Of a stretch of 64,000 nt of DNA, positions 45,357 through 53,494 are shown piece by piece; within the stretch, counting starts at the first letter, position 1; each line of letters starts with the position of its first letter. The stretch lies in the IMG/VR virus record IMGVR_UViG_3300031963_008876, positions 85,597-149,596 of that record; one strand, given 5' to 3'. Source of the stretch: a virus. Under the pieces are notes generated by a model. That model saw only the letters and a program-made list of their open reading frames with translations. It searched no databases and was not told the origin of the DNA. Made by a program: the position numbers and the translations under genes.

Positions 45357-45661
45357 CTTACGACTTCAGTATTAGTTGTGGGTCTGTTCAGGTATTTGAG
45401 CTGGAACCAACTTTGTGCGGCTTCGCTAAAGAAGTCAACATGCACTTGCTGTTCGTAGTGCATGCTGGGACCGTCTTTGTATGGATGCTCGTTTGCAACC
45501 AAGCCACGATGGTGCCGATACGTGAAACCCATCTCTTTTCGAAGCTGAGTCCGCAGTGCCATTTTCATGCCAAAGTCTCGAAGAATCATGGCATAGATGT
45601 CCGACCACTCTCCGGGGTTGTGAAAGATGATCAAGTTCTTTTTGACAGTTACTTTGGACAT
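45353..45661 (-). CDS. Hypothetical protein (102 aa)
   Basis: Basic N-terminal half (SKVTVKKNLIIFHNPGEWSD) and a YRHHRGLVANEHPYKDG loop. The gene starts immediately after a strong hairpin terminator that follows the MoxR gene, and no separate promoter is visible, so its expression may depend on readthrough. The end overlaps the VWA promoter. Function unknown; the location between MoxR and VWA genes may mean it is part of that module. Confidence 0.6.
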   Translation of the reverse strand: MSKVTVKKNLIIFHNPGEWSDIYAMILRDFGMKMALRTQLRKEMGFTYRHHRGLVANEHPYKDGPSMHYEQQVHVDFFSEAAQSWFQLKYLNRPTTNTEVVS

Positions 45662-45666
45662 ACTCT

Positions 45667-45724
45667 AAAAAGAGAGAGCCGTGTAGTCCACAGCCCGTGT
45701 ATTTAATCTACACAGCCCTCTCTT
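45667..45724 (-). terminator. Strong rho-independent terminator or attenuator after the MoxR gene
   Basis: On the - strand, two 17-base arms (45724-45708 and 45686-45670) pair completely with two G-U wobbles around a 21-base loop. The descending arm runs into TTTTT. It lies between the MoxR stop and the next ATG. Confidence 0.85.
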
Positions 45725-45727
45725 ATA

Positions 45728-46813
45728 TTAGGCTGATGCCTGCAAGATGTACTTGCCGTATTTGCTGTGGAACTCGTCAAAGTTCTTGAGCTTGGTGGGC
45801 AAGAACGGCAAGTCGTATGTGGTAAGTGCAATACGAGCACCCATCACAGTGAGCTCAGTCTCAAAGTTCTTCATCATGAAACCCAGGAAGTTATCCGCCA
45901 TCTCATGGAACTTCTTGTCCTCAACCTTCTTCTCCACTGCATCCTTGAGCTCATAGCACATGGAGATAACCAGTGAGTACATGGCACTGACCTCTTTCAC
46001 GTTCAAGTCCTTGACCTTGCCTGCCAACACATCTGCAGGGTTGGGCATCTTGCTGGACACCTTGCGGTGGGCCATGAACTTAACTGCAAGACCTTCGCCC
46101 ACAGTACCAGCAATCAAGTTGGTAAGGGTATCATTGTCTCCATCCTCGTCCTCCAACAGCTGGCTCACAAAGGTCCAGGTACGTGGAGTAGCAAAGGCAC
46201 GGCTAGAACTCTTGGCATCAAAGTCGTACAAGTCCTGCTTGGCAAAACTCAAGTAACCCACCACGTCCTTGTGGATTTTGTTTTTAACAGCCCAGTCTTG
46301 GTAGCTGGCAAAGTCCACTTTCATTTCCTGGTGCAGGAAACGGTTTGCAAGCGGAGTAGGCATGCGGTAGGTAACACCCTTGTCCGACTCACGGTTACCT
46401 GCGGCAACCATCACAACGTTCTTGGGCAAGTGGTACTTGCCAATGCGTCGATTCAGAATCAACTGGTATGCGGCACTCTGCACTGACGGAGCCGCAGAGT
46501 TGAGCTCGTCCAAGAACAGTACCACAATGGGATACTGGCTGGCAGTAGCCTCATCAGGCAATTCCACAGGAGGTGCCCAATCCATGACACCTTTGTCTTT
46601 GTTGTAATAGGGAATGCCACGGATGTCTGTGGGCTCCATCTGACCCAAGCGGAGGTCAATCATGAGTCCGTCAAGTTCTTTAGTAATGCCCTCAACCAGC
46701 TCTGACTTGCCGATGCCGGGAGGACCCCACAGGAACAACGGACGCTGAACTTTAAATGCTTTGAGCAGGCTTTTACGTGCCTGGACGGAATTGACGGTGC
46801 GGGTATCTGACAT
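45728..46813 (-). CDS. MoxR-type AAA+ ATPase (361 aa)
   Basis: LWGPPGIGKSELVEGI is Walker A at residues ~29-44, VVLFLDELNSA Walker B near 96, VVMVAAGNRES sensor 1, and LANRFLHQEM the arginine-finger region. The length and the PTDIRGIPYY segment fit the MoxR clade. MoxR proteins work with VWA partners to remodel or mature target proteins; the likely partner is encoded two genes downstream. It has its own sigma70 promoter and an AAGGA ribosome binding site. Confidence 0.92.
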   Translation of the reverse strand: MSDTRTVNSVQARKSLLKAFKVQRPLFLWGPPGIGKSELVEGITKELDGLMIDLRLGQMEPTDIRGIPYYNKDKGVMDWAPPVELPDEATASQYPIVVLFLDELNSAAPSVQSAAYQLILNRRIGKYHLPKNVVMVAAGNRESDKGVTYRMPTPLANRFLHQEMKVDFASYQDWAVKNKIHKDVVGYLSFAKQDLYDFDAKSSSRAFATPRTWTFVSQLLEDEDGDNDTLTNLIAGTVGEGLAVKFMAHRKVSSKMPNPADVLAGKVKDLNVKEVSAMYSLVISMCYELKDAVEKKVEDKKFHEMADNFLGFMMKNFETELTVMGARIALTTYDLPFLPTKLKNFDEFHSKYGKYILQASA

Positions 46814-46847
46814 GGGCTGTGTCCTTAAAATGTGTTAGTAAGCCGTT

Positions 46848-46876
46848 AGTATAACTGAAGTTGATTTATTGGTCAA
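46848..46876 (-). promoter_or_regulatory. Sigma70 promoter for the MoxR gene
   Basis: TTGACC, 17 bases, TATACT on the - strand. The first 14 bases (TTGACCAATAAATC) are identical to the promoter at 47624. The -35 box overlaps the TGA stop of the small HTH gene. Confidence 0.88.
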
Positions 46877-47049
46877 CTATTGCAAGTCTCAAAAGGACTA
46901 AACAATTCTTCGTGATTGTCGCTTTCTTGCGACAGTTGTTCGTAGACCCACTCCACAGGGATCTCAAGATATCGTGCAATGGCACGAGGTTCGTGGCCTT
47001 CTTCCAGCATGGATTGGATGTCAATGCTAAGTTCGCTCATTCTACTCAT
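46873..47049 (-). CDS. Small helix-turn-helix-like protein (58 aa)
   Basis: The stretch IQSMLEEGHEPRAIARYLEI followed by PVEWVYEQL has the spacing of a helix-turn-helix of the sigma-region-4/resolvase kind, where a helix, a short turn and a second helix end in a tryptophan-bearing recognition segment. The ATG overlaps the previous stop (TAATG) and its own stop overlaps the -35 box of the MoxR promoter. It may be a small DNA-binding regulator of these early genes; target unknown. Confidence 0.65.
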   Translation of the reverse strand: MSRMSELSIDIQSMLEEGHEPRAIARYLEIPVEWVYEQLSQESDNHEELFSPFETCNS

Positions 47050-47330
47050 TATACAGTTCCTTCAAGGTAAGGTTGAATTCGTTTGGCTTGACGGAAATCT
47101 TTTTCGGTCCACAACAGCCAGCTGTCAATGTCTTTTCTAGAGTCAGACAGTGTCATGTAATAACAAATATGGTGTCCACTGGGTGATTTGGCAAGCAGAG
47201 TATTTTTATAATCTTCGTATGTGACAGCGGCTGGATTAAACACCTTGACAAGGCGAGTGTAAGGATCGTAAAAATGCGTCTGTGTGACCAGCTCCACGTA
47301 GAAATCTCTTAGTTCAGAAAAATTACTCAT
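47049..47330 (-). CDS. Hypothetical protein (93 aa)
   Basis: ATG 47330 forms TAATG with the previous stop and is preferred over 47351. The product is mixed alpha/beta with an RLVKVFNPAAVTYEDYKNTL segment and a C-terminal DSWLLWTEKDFRQAKRI helix. It belongs to the three-gene transcript from the promoter at 47624. Function unknown. Confidence 0.65.
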   Translation of the reverse strand: MSNFSELRDFYVELVTQTHFYDPYTRLVKVFNPAAVTYEDYKNTLLAKSPSGHHICYYMTLSDSRKDIDSWLLWTEKDFRQAKRIQPYLEGTV

Positions 47331-47593
47331 TATGCAGTCTCCTTCATGCAATATTCAAACAAAACCCACTTGGCGCGGTTCAAAAATTGACGAGCATAGT
47401 CGGCACGCTTGGCGTTAACCTTACCATATTCCGAGTCGATCATTTCCTGGGCATCACTCATCAAACTGGCTACCAACGTAGCAGGACTAGAATAACGATA
47501 GATCAGGTCTTGCTCAACTTCTTCGCGCAATTCTGCTTCGGTCATGCCATACATGTGGATATCGCGTTTTTGACTTTCATTTAGTTGCTTCAT
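47330..47593 (-). CDS. Hypothetical helical protein (87 aa)
   Basis: Predominantly helical with MTEAELREEVEQDLIYRY and YARQFLNRAKWVLFEY segments. An AGGAG ribosome binding site precedes the ATG and a sigma70 promoter lies 30 bases upstream. It is the first gene of a small early operon. Function unknown. Confidence 0.7.
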   Translation of the reverse strand: MKQLNESQKRDIHMYGMTEAELREEVEQDLIYRYSSPATLVASLMSDAQEMIDSEYGKVNAKRADYARQFLNRAKWVLFEYCMKETA

Positions 47594-47623
47594 TCCAGGC
47601 TCCTTTTTGCTTTGTATGCCACT

Positions 47624-47652
47624 ATTGTAGCAGATAGGGATTTATTGGTCAA
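47624..47652 (-). promoter_or_regulatory. Sigma70 promoter for the 47.6-46.9 kb operon
   Basis: TTGACC, 17 bases, TACAAT on the - strand, with the shared AATAAATC at the start of the spacer. It lies just downstream of the terminator of the oxygenase/desaturase operon, so it re-starts transcription there. Confidence 0.88.
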
Positions 47653-47655
47653 ACC

Positions 47656-47684
47656 AAAAAAAAAGCCCTACATGTTGTAGGGCT
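47656..47684 (-). terminator. Rho-independent terminator of the desaturase/oxygenase operon
   Basis: AGCCCTACA and TGTAGGGCT form a perfect 9-bp stem with a 3-base loop. On the - strand it is followed by nine T residues. Confidence 0.92.
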
Positions 47685-47729
47685 ATTGTAACACTTGAGT
47701 ATTACCTTTTGAAATGTAGTACTCTAGTA

Positions 47730-48461
47730 TTACATTGGGATCAAATGCTCCAGCTCGCTTTGCCCATGCACATCAATGATAAAGTGCAGTCTTGGATGTG
47801 GGCTGTTATTTTTTACCCAGTGCTTTAGACCTGCGTTGAAAAAATAAACACGACCGTCTGCTGGTAGGTGCTGTTCTTGTATGCCTTGTTTGGTTAGCAT
47901 AAACATACTGACGTCAGGGTGAGTCAGCACAGGAATGTGAAACCTTGTGACATAACTGGGGTCATAATCAAAGTGCGGTTTGATTTCGTGACCTGCTCCT
48001 AGGTATGCCAGTCTTGCTCTAGTAATTCGACTGGTAAACATGTCAAAAATCCGTTCAATCTCACCAGTCACCATGTTGGTGCGTACTCCGTAGTTGAGAT
48101 CGTCAGCTTCGGGCACATACCGAGGATCATTGGGATCCTGACGCTTGACTCGTTCTATCATGGTTGTGGCTTTAACTTCCACAGGCCCACGGCTTTTTGA
48201 TTTGTCAAACTCAGTAAGTTGTATCTGTCTAAATTTTTCACTTTCCAAACTGGGTGCATCTGCTTCTTTAAACAAATTATCCAAGGTCCATTGGTTGGCT
48301 TTGATGAATGGAGTGAATGCACCATCAGTACTGGCCTTGACATCAACATAGTGATCCCAGTCTAGGAGACTGTTGTCTTTCAAGTGTTTGATCAATTGTG
48401 GTGTGTCTATGTGAAAATTGTTCAGATAGCCAAACGCTGGAAGTTGTTTTCGTGTTTTCAT
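47730..48461 (-). CDS. Aspartyl/asparaginyl beta-hydroxylase-like Fe(II)/2OG oxygenase (243 aa)
   Basis: EIKPHFDYDPSYVTRFHIPV supplies the His-x-Asp ligands near residue 163, LKHWVKNNS the distal His and HPRLHFIIDV the 2-oxoglutarate Arg, as in Asp_Arg_Hydrox proteins. A NAGLKHW loop is typical. It overlaps the desaturase gene by ATGA and ends before a strong terminator. In lipid-modifying gene sets, related LpxO-like enzymes hydroxylate acyl chains; a peptide substrate is the alternative. Confidence 0.82.
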   Translation of the reverse strand: MKTRKQLPAFGYLNNFHIDTPQLIKHLKDNSLLDWDHYVDVKASTDGAFTPFIKANQWTLDNLFKEADAPSLESEKFRQIQLTEFDKSKSRGPVEVKATTMIERVKRQDPNDPRYVPEADDLNYGVRTNMVTGEIERIFDMFTSRITRARLAYLGAGHEIKPHFDYDPSYVTRFHIPVLTHPDVSMFMLTKQGIQEQHLPADGRVYFFNAGLKHWVKNNSPHPRLHFIIDVHGQSELEHLIPM

Positions 48462-49189
48462 TGTTTGACCAGTCTAATTAAATATCCAGCAACATCAATT
48501 TGCCACCACTTTAGTCCAAAGCGCCAGTCACTGGGATTGGCATGATGATTGTTGTGCCATCCTTCGCCCCACACAAGTACACCTAAAATAGGATTGTTAA
48601 CACTGGTATCTTTGCCAGGATAATCTTGCCAGCCTATGGTGTGACCAATGTTGTTGATCAAACCGCCTGCATGGAATAAAAACAAAGCAGGCACCAAGTG
48701 AGCATAGACCACAGCCATTGGATCTATAGCATACAGTATCACAGCATACGCACCGTGTATGGCCCAATAGTAATTGTGCATGAATGCATGAAATCTACTG
48801 CGCATGAGATCAGTAACCATTCTAAGACTGGGCTGATTGAACATGATTAAAAATTGCACACGGAAGAATCCTTTGTGCAAGGGACTGTGGGGATCGCGTT
48901 CGGTATCCACAAATTTATGATGTTCACGATGTATGGCAACCCAAGCAATACTAGAGCCCACTCCACCGAGAGTGCCAATTATGGTGCCAAGGTATTCCCA
49001 CCAAGCAGGTGCTTTATAACTTCTATGACTCAATAGTCTGTGAAAAGTTGCACTGGCACCAATACTGCCAGTTACAACGTATACGCCAAACGCTACGGCC
49101 CATTGCCACCATTCACCATTCACCATTAGGCACACCAAGGCAGCTATGCACATGGTTTGAAAAACAAACAACCAGTTTATGCGTTTCAT
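48458..49189 (-). CDS. Fatty-acid/acyl-CoA desaturase (243 aa), copy 1
   Basis: All three histidine clusters of membrane acyl desaturases are present: HRLLSHR near residue 50, HREHH near 87 and HNNHH near 215. There are about four hydrophobic membrane segments between them. The enzyme should insert a cis double bond in an acyl chain at the inner membrane. At 243 residues it is compact compared with stearoyl-CoA desaturases (about 300). It is co-transcribed with the NeuD-like acyltransferase and the oxygenase, with ATGA overlaps on both sides. Confidence 0.93.
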   Translation of the reverse strand: MKRINWLFVFQTMCIAALVCLMVNGEWWQWAVAFGVYVVTGSIGASATFHRLLSHRSYKAPAWWEYLGTIIGTLGGVGSSIAWVAIHREHHKFVDTERDPHSPLHKGFFRVQFLIMFNQPSLRMVTDLMRSRFHAFMHNYYWAIHGAYAVILYAIDPMAVVYAHLVPALFLFHAGGLINNIGHTIGWQDYPGKDTSVNNPILGVLVWGEGWHNNHHANPSDWRFGLKWWQIDVAGYLIRLVKQ

Positions 49190-49887
49190 GATCTTACTAC
49201 CTCGCCATAGATTCTTCTAGTGTTGTTGCCACCAGCCAAAGAAACAATCTCTCCCGGTTCTACATCTCTAGTAACAGTGATTCGAGGATGTAGTTCAGCA
49301 TTACTACCAATATTTGGTCCGCGCTCATTGTTAAATTTGCCGTACCCTACAATTGCAGTGTCAGGGTGAATTAACACATTGTCACCTAATGTTACTCTAC
49401 TACAAATTTTTACAAATTCATGTAGGATGCAATTTTTTCCAATAGTGGTATGATGCGCAACAGTAGTAGAATTATGTATTCGGCTGTGAGCACCAATCTT
49501 TGTATAATGTGCTACTCCGGCGTTGAATCCAATATAGCACCCTGGGCCAATTTCTGCTTCGTCATACACCTCACTGGCTGGATGTATCAGCGTTGCACAG
49601 TTGAGTTTATGTTGATCAATCAGATCAATATACGCAAGTCTTTTGGATTTCGATCTTAGATCAAGACTTGACCAAGACATTCCAACAAAAAAATCATACT
49701 GGTCTCGAGCAGCCTCAAAATCAAACGAGTCTTCGCTTCCAATCACAGGCAATCCATTTTTAGTATCAGTGTTCCTGTAATAATCACTGTCAACAATACC
49801 TGCAACGGGTATGTTACGAAGAGTACACACTCTTATAAAAATTTCTAAGTTTGTACTGGTGCCTAAAAAAACAATTGGTTTGTGCAT
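49186..49887 (-). CDS. NeuD/PglD-like hexapeptide-repeat acyltransferase (233 aa)
   Basis: The N-terminal KPIVFLGTSTNLEIFIRVC begins a small Rossmann-like subdomain. From about residue 120, imperfect hexapeptide repeats (EIGPGCYIGFNAGVAHYTKI, TTIGKNCILHEFVKI) form a left-handed beta-helix. This two-part design matches sugar O- or N-acyltransferases of the NeuD/PglD group. ATG 49887 is chosen as the likely start. It probably acylates an amino- or hydroxy-sugar. It heads the operon with the desaturase and oxygenase. Confidence 0.82.
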   Translation of the reverse strand: MHKPIVFLGTSTNLEIFIRVCTLRNIPVAGIVDSDYYRNTDTKNGLPVIGSEDSFDFEAARDQYDFFVGMSWSSLDLRSKSKRLAYIDLIDQHKLNCATLIHPASEVYDEAEIGPGCYIGFNAGVAHYTKIGAHSRIHNSTTVAHHTTIGKNCILHEFVKICSRVTLGDNVLIHPDTAIVGYGKFNNERGPNIGSNAELHPRITVTRDVEPGEIVSLAGGNNTRRIYGEVVRS

Positions 49888-49914
49888 GCGATTATTTAAG
49901 TTAGTGTGCGAGCA

Positions 49915-49922
49915 AATAAATA
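49915..49922 (+). promoter_or_regulatory. Late-promoter-like octamer AATAAATA
   Basis: One base from TATAAATA, seven bases before the ATG of the second desaturase. The 41-base gap to the divergent acyltransferase start is very A+T-rich and could serve both directions. Confidence 0.35.
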
Positions 49923-49928
49923 TTTCAT

Positions 49929-50711
49929 ATGAAAATCTCTCGCTCCTTGATCGACCCAGTGGCACTCAGTTCCGTTGGCATGTTATTTCCAATTTGGACA
50001 GTGATCTGGTTGACAATAAACTGGTCATGGACTACATTTTTTGTTGTGCTATTGACCAGTTGGTTTATGGGAATTCACATCACTATGTTTGCGCATCGCG
50101 CCTGGTGTCATCGCGCCTGGAAACCTAGTTCAGTAGTTGATTTGTATGGACTTGTTGTATTTACCTTGTGCCTAGTAGGCAACAGCATTGGATGGGTGGG
50201 AATTCATCGCGAACATCATGCACATTGTGACACTGACCGTGATCCACATTCTCCATATCATAAGAGTCGGTGGGCTATTCAATTTTTGAGCTATTTCAAT
50301 CAAGTCAAAACCAAATACATTGTGGACCTTGGTAGAGATTCTCGCCATCTTTGGTTTTATCATTGGTACTGGGCCCTCAACATAGTTTGGTTTGCATTGT
50401 TATTTGCAATTGATCCTGCCCTGGTAGGATTATGGATAGCAGTAATTGGACTCACAGTGTTCAAACTTCACACAATCAATTCATTGTGTCATCGCACACC
50501 TTGGTTCTTGCTACCTATACACAATGATGACACCAGCAGTAACAGTGTGCTGATGGTGTTATTAAACATCAACAATGGCGAAGCTTGGCACAAGAACCAT
50601 CATCAAAATGCAGCCAACTATAGATTCAGTCAACGCTGGTATGAAATTGACCCACCTGCCAGAATAATTGAACTACTGGCGCAATTCAAGCTGGCCAGTA
50701 TCAATCGCTGA
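49929..50711 (+). CDS. Fatty-acid/acyl-CoA desaturase (260 aa), copy 2
   Basis: The His clusters are HRAWCHR near residue 56, HREHH near 96 and HKNHH near 217, with intervening membrane segments. It is clearly related to copy 1 but diverged throughout, so the two probably differ in chain position or substrate. It is transcribed away from the acyltransferase/desaturase operon, and its 3' end overlaps the convergent TauD-like gene by 39 bases. Confidence 0.93.
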   Translation: MKISRSLIDPVALSSVGMLFPIWTVIWLTINWSWTTFFVVLLTSWFMGIHITMFAHRAWCHRAWKPSSVVDLYGLVVFTLCLVGNSIGWVGIHREHHAHCDTDRDPHSPYHKSRWAIQFLSYFNQVKTKYIVDLGRDSRHLWFYHWYWALNIVWFALLFAIDPALVGLWIAVIGLTVFKLHTINSLCHRTPWFLLPIHNDDTSSNSVLMVLLNINNGEAWHKNHHQNAANYRFSQRWYEIDPPARIIELLAQFKLASINR

Positions 50712-51584
50712 CCCATCAAATGGGCTAACATAGCCCATGGCTCTCCACAACAGACGGTTTTCAATATTTTCAAATGCAGGACGAGCATGCATGCTCAACC
50801 ACTGGCAATTGATAATTATTTCATAGTCTTGCCAATGATGAGCGTACTGGTACTTGGGCTGAGTTAGAAATTTGTACAGATAACTGAACCATGCTTGTTG
50901 TCCAGCGTTTGGAACTGGTGTTTTGCCAATATAGAATATTGGATTTTGCATGGGTGACCAATGGATGCCCGTGGCCCCTGATTTGTTTTGAGTAACAAAT
51001 TTGTTAAATCCTGTTCTGCCTTGATAGTTAACGTCTGCAGCCATAGGCCCGTTATCTGTACTGCCTGAGTAATTGTAATAACACATGAGCTGATCCAGAC
51101 TTCTTAATAGTCCAACTGGTGTATCGGTTGCTTGCCTAAGATCGTTTAATGCTTGTATGCTGTTGGTAAATCCTGTGATGCTGCCTTCAGTATGTTCTAC
51201 CCCGTACAAACACAAAGCATCGGGACGTTCTGCGGCAGTTCTTCCTGGTTCGTTGCAGTGCCAAGGCAAATCATCTGGCATGCCAAATAATCCAGTGATT
51301 TCACCGTGGACATCTTTCTTACCAGTGACTCTGATAATTTCTTTGTTGGTTTGTTCGACAAATATTTTTTCTTTGGCTGGAAGATCGTTATTGAGATCAT
51401 CAAACACACCAGAAGTAAATTGATGATATTGATCAATGGTTAACGGTTGCGTGTTATGGATTACAACCAGCAAGTTGGTATAAGGTAGCGTTCTTAATTG
51501 ATCGCGTTCGGTGCTGTTTACATCTAGCACGTTTAGTTGATCTACATGCACTACCCAGCCGTTTGGATCTAAAGTTAATTTCAT
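50673..51584 (-). CDS. TauD-like 2OG oxygenase with HxN motif (303 aa), copy 1
   Basis: LPWHCNEPG occupies the place of the WHTD metal motif of TauD/TfdA enzymes, with Asn instead of Asp. QWLSMHARPAFENIENRLLW supplies the distal His and the Arg that binds 2-oxoglutarate. The overall length and the N-terminal MKLTLxxNGW match the paralogue at 52625. The Asp-to-Asn change in both copies may alter iron chemistry or mean a non-hydroxylating role. Substrate unknown. Confidence 0.75.
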   Translation of the reverse strand: MKLTLDPNGWVVHVDQLNVLDVNSTERDQLRTLPYTNLLVVIHNTQPLTIDQYHQFTSGVFDDLNNDLPAKEKIFVEQTNKEIIRVTGKKDVHGEITGLFGMPDDLPWHCNEPGRTAAERPDALCLYGVEHTEGSITGFTNSIQALNDLRQATDTPVGLLRSLDQLMCYYNYSGSTDNGPMAADVNYQGRTGFNKFVTQNKSGATGIHWSPMQNPIFYIGKTPVPNAGQQAWFSYLYKFLTQPKYQYAHHWQDYEIIINCQWLSMHARPAFENIENRLLWRAMGYVSPFDGSAIDTGQLELRQ

Positions 51585-51703
51585 AATTGTAATAAAATTA
51601 CCGGTTACGACTCCGGTGCTGAACTATGGTGTCAGCCGTTCTGATCTGTACCCTATCACTTCACCATACTTTCACAAGCAGAGGGCTAGGCAGAAAGCCG
51701 CCT

Positions 51704-52324
51704 TTAATCTACATGATGCTCAGTTTTGAAATTGCCGTTTTGCAAGCCAATCCGTCCACCTTCTGCTTCAATGCGTTTGTACACATCTTCCAACAAGATA
51801 GGCGCAAAATCAGTCTGCTCCACACATACGCAATGATACCGCACATCCAGTTCTGTGCCATACAAGATCTCTCCTGTACGGGCATCAACACCACGAGCTT
51901 TCTTAACTCGAGTGGCGTGCAAGTGTCCGTGGATGTTTACACCAAAGCGACCCAAGCTAGATTCATGCACAGGAATGTGACTCAAGATCATTCCGTTCAA
52001 CACATGATATGCTCGCAATTCACGAAAGTACCTGCGGTACTCATCATCACGGAAGATATCATGGTTGCCGCGGATCAATACCTTGTCGCCGTTCAAGCGA
52101 TGTAACGTAGGCAATGCCTTGCGGTTAATAACCACGTCACCCAAATGGTAGACCTTGTCTGATGGACGAACACGGTCGTTCCAACGGCGGATCATTTCCT
52201 CATCCATCTCTGCAGGATCATCCCACGGACGCAATTTCACAGTGTCATCATCTGGGTGTGTAAACTTGCACACGCCAACATGACCAAAATGCGTGTCGCT
52301 TACCAAAAATGTTGCTGGCATCAT
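51704..52324 (-). CDS. Calcineurin-like metallophosphoesterase (206 aa)
   Basis: The metal-binding motifs are in order: SDTHFGH, YHLGDVV, IRGNHD, LSHIPVH and HGHLH. The length fits small phosphoesterases found in phages and bacteria, which cleave phosphomonoesters, cyclic nucleotides or nucleic acid ends. An AAGGAGG-like site precedes the ATG. The gap of about 120 bases to the TauD-like gene holds several short inverted repeats but no gene. Confidence 0.92.
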   Translation of the reverse strand: MMPATFLVSDTHFGHVGVCKFTHPDDDTVKLRPWDDPAEMDEEMIRRWNDRVRPSDKVYHLGDVVINRKALPTLHRLNGDKVLIRGNHDIFRDDEYRRYFRELRAYHVLNGMILSHIPVHESSLGRFGVNIHGHLHATRVKKARGVDARTGEILYGTELDVRYHCVCVEQTDFAPILLEDVYKRIEAEGGRIGLQNGNFKTEHHVD

Positions 52325-52335
52325 GTGCCTCCTTT

Positions 52336-52569
52336 TTATTCTACTACTTTACAATAACGGCACTGAAATGCAAATGCTAATTTTTGATGAGTTTTTCTCT
52401 CACCATTGTCTTGCCATTCGTATTCAATCCAGTCACCGTCTACTGTGACAATTTTGACTTCGCGGTTACTGCCGTCGGCAGGTGCCCAGCGTTGACCGCT
52501 TGCAAGCTCGTCGGCCGGGAAGAAGTGGCCACAAACAAGGTTGCGACCGTTTACAGTTTCAATTCTCAT
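52336..52569 (-). CDS. Hypothetical protein (77 aa)
   Basis: A small beta-rich protein (VKIVTVDGDWIEYEWQDNG) with Cys and His residues (VCGHFFPADE; FQCRYCKVVE) that may bind a metal ion. It has an AAGGAG ribosome binding site and a sigma70 promoter, and it precedes the phosphoesterase by 11 bases, so they share a transcript. Function unknown. Confidence 0.65.
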   Translation of the reverse strand: MRIETVNGRNLVCGHFFPADELASGQRWAPADGSNREVKIVTVDGDWIEYEWQDNGERKTHQKLAFAFQCRYCKVVE

Positions 52570-52595
52570 TTTGCACTCCTTTCTGTTAATGTGTA

Positions 52596-52624
52596 ATTAT
52601 AGCAGATCAGGAATTTTTGGTCAA
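52596..52624 (-). promoter_or_regulatory. Sigma70 promoter for the 52.6-51.7 kb operon
   Basis: TTGACC, 17 bases, TATAAT on the - strand. It begins exactly where the upstream TauD-like gene ends. Confidence 0.88.
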
Positions 52625-53494
52625 TCACACTAAAGTATTAGAAATGTTGCAGTGATCAAAGTTAAGAGCAATGCGATGCACCACTCGATTCTGAATGTTT
52701 TCACAGCGCCATCTTTTGTGAATACTTAACCATTGTTCACTTAACACAATGTCACCGTCTTGCCAATCGTGGTGATATGTGTATTTTTCTTGCTCCACAT
52801 GTTGTCGTAATTTTTGAATTAGGGCATCGCTTTTGTCTTTGTCAAAACCCAGTATCTGATGAATTTGTAAAAACGAAAAAAACATGCCTGTGACACCAGC
52901 CTGGTTGGTGTGTAACAAACTTGGATACCAATTGTGGTTGATGGCATTTGAATCTCGACTGGTGATTGTGTAAGTGTCTTCAGAGATCACCCTAGCATCA
53001 AACCCCATGACCAGTTTTAAATCTTTGATTTGTTCTTTGAGTTCTTGGTCAAGATCTTGATAACTCAAAATGTTGTTGATCCAACTGGTTCGGCTGCCAA
53101 CAGAATCTTTTACTGAATACAACCAAATCAACGGATCTCGGTCTTCACTACCGGTTCTATTGCAGTGCCAATCTAGATCACTCACATGTTCAAACACACC
53201 TGGTTGTCCATGATGGTGACCACCGCCACCTACTCTGACAATTTTACCACGCCCGCCTTGTACTAATTTTGTGCCCGGTGTTGGCGTATTAGCCGGCGCC
53301 ACTTGCTCACATGCACCAATTTTTTCACAGATGTCAACTTCGTCTCCGGGCAAAAGGTGTTGATCGCGTATCACAACCACGGTGTCTTTGGCAGCAAGCC
53401 AAGCAATGGTATTCATCTCTTGCTGTGAAGCAGAACGTAAATCAATATCAGTAATGATTGAAGTCCAACCATTTTCGTGTAGTTGTATTTTCAT
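52625..53494 (-). CDS. TauD-like 2OG oxygenase with HxN motif (289 aa), copy 2
   Basis: LDWHCNRTG near residue 113 replaces the usual WHxD, again with Asn. EQWLSIHKRWRCENIQNRVV gives the distal His and Arg. A His-rich GGGGHHHGQPG loop near residue 90 is unusual and could bind a second metal. The start overlaps the DUF2452-like gene by ATGA. It is a paralogue of the gene at 50673. Substrate unknown. Confidence 0.75.
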   Translation of the reverse strand: MKIQLHENGWTSIITDIDLRSASQQEMNTIAWLAAKDTVVVIRDQHLLPGDEVDICEKIGACEQVAPANTPTPGTKLVQGGRGKIVRVGGGGHHHGQPGVFEHVSDLDWHCNRTGSEDRDPLIWLYSVKDSVGSRTSWINNILSYQDLDQELKEQIKDLKLVMGFDARVISEDTYTITSRDSNAINHNWYPSLLHTNQAGVTGMFFSFLQIHQILGFDKDKSDALIQKLRQHVEQEKYTYHHDWQDGDIVLSEQWLSIHKRWRCENIQNRVVHRIALNFDHCNISNTLV

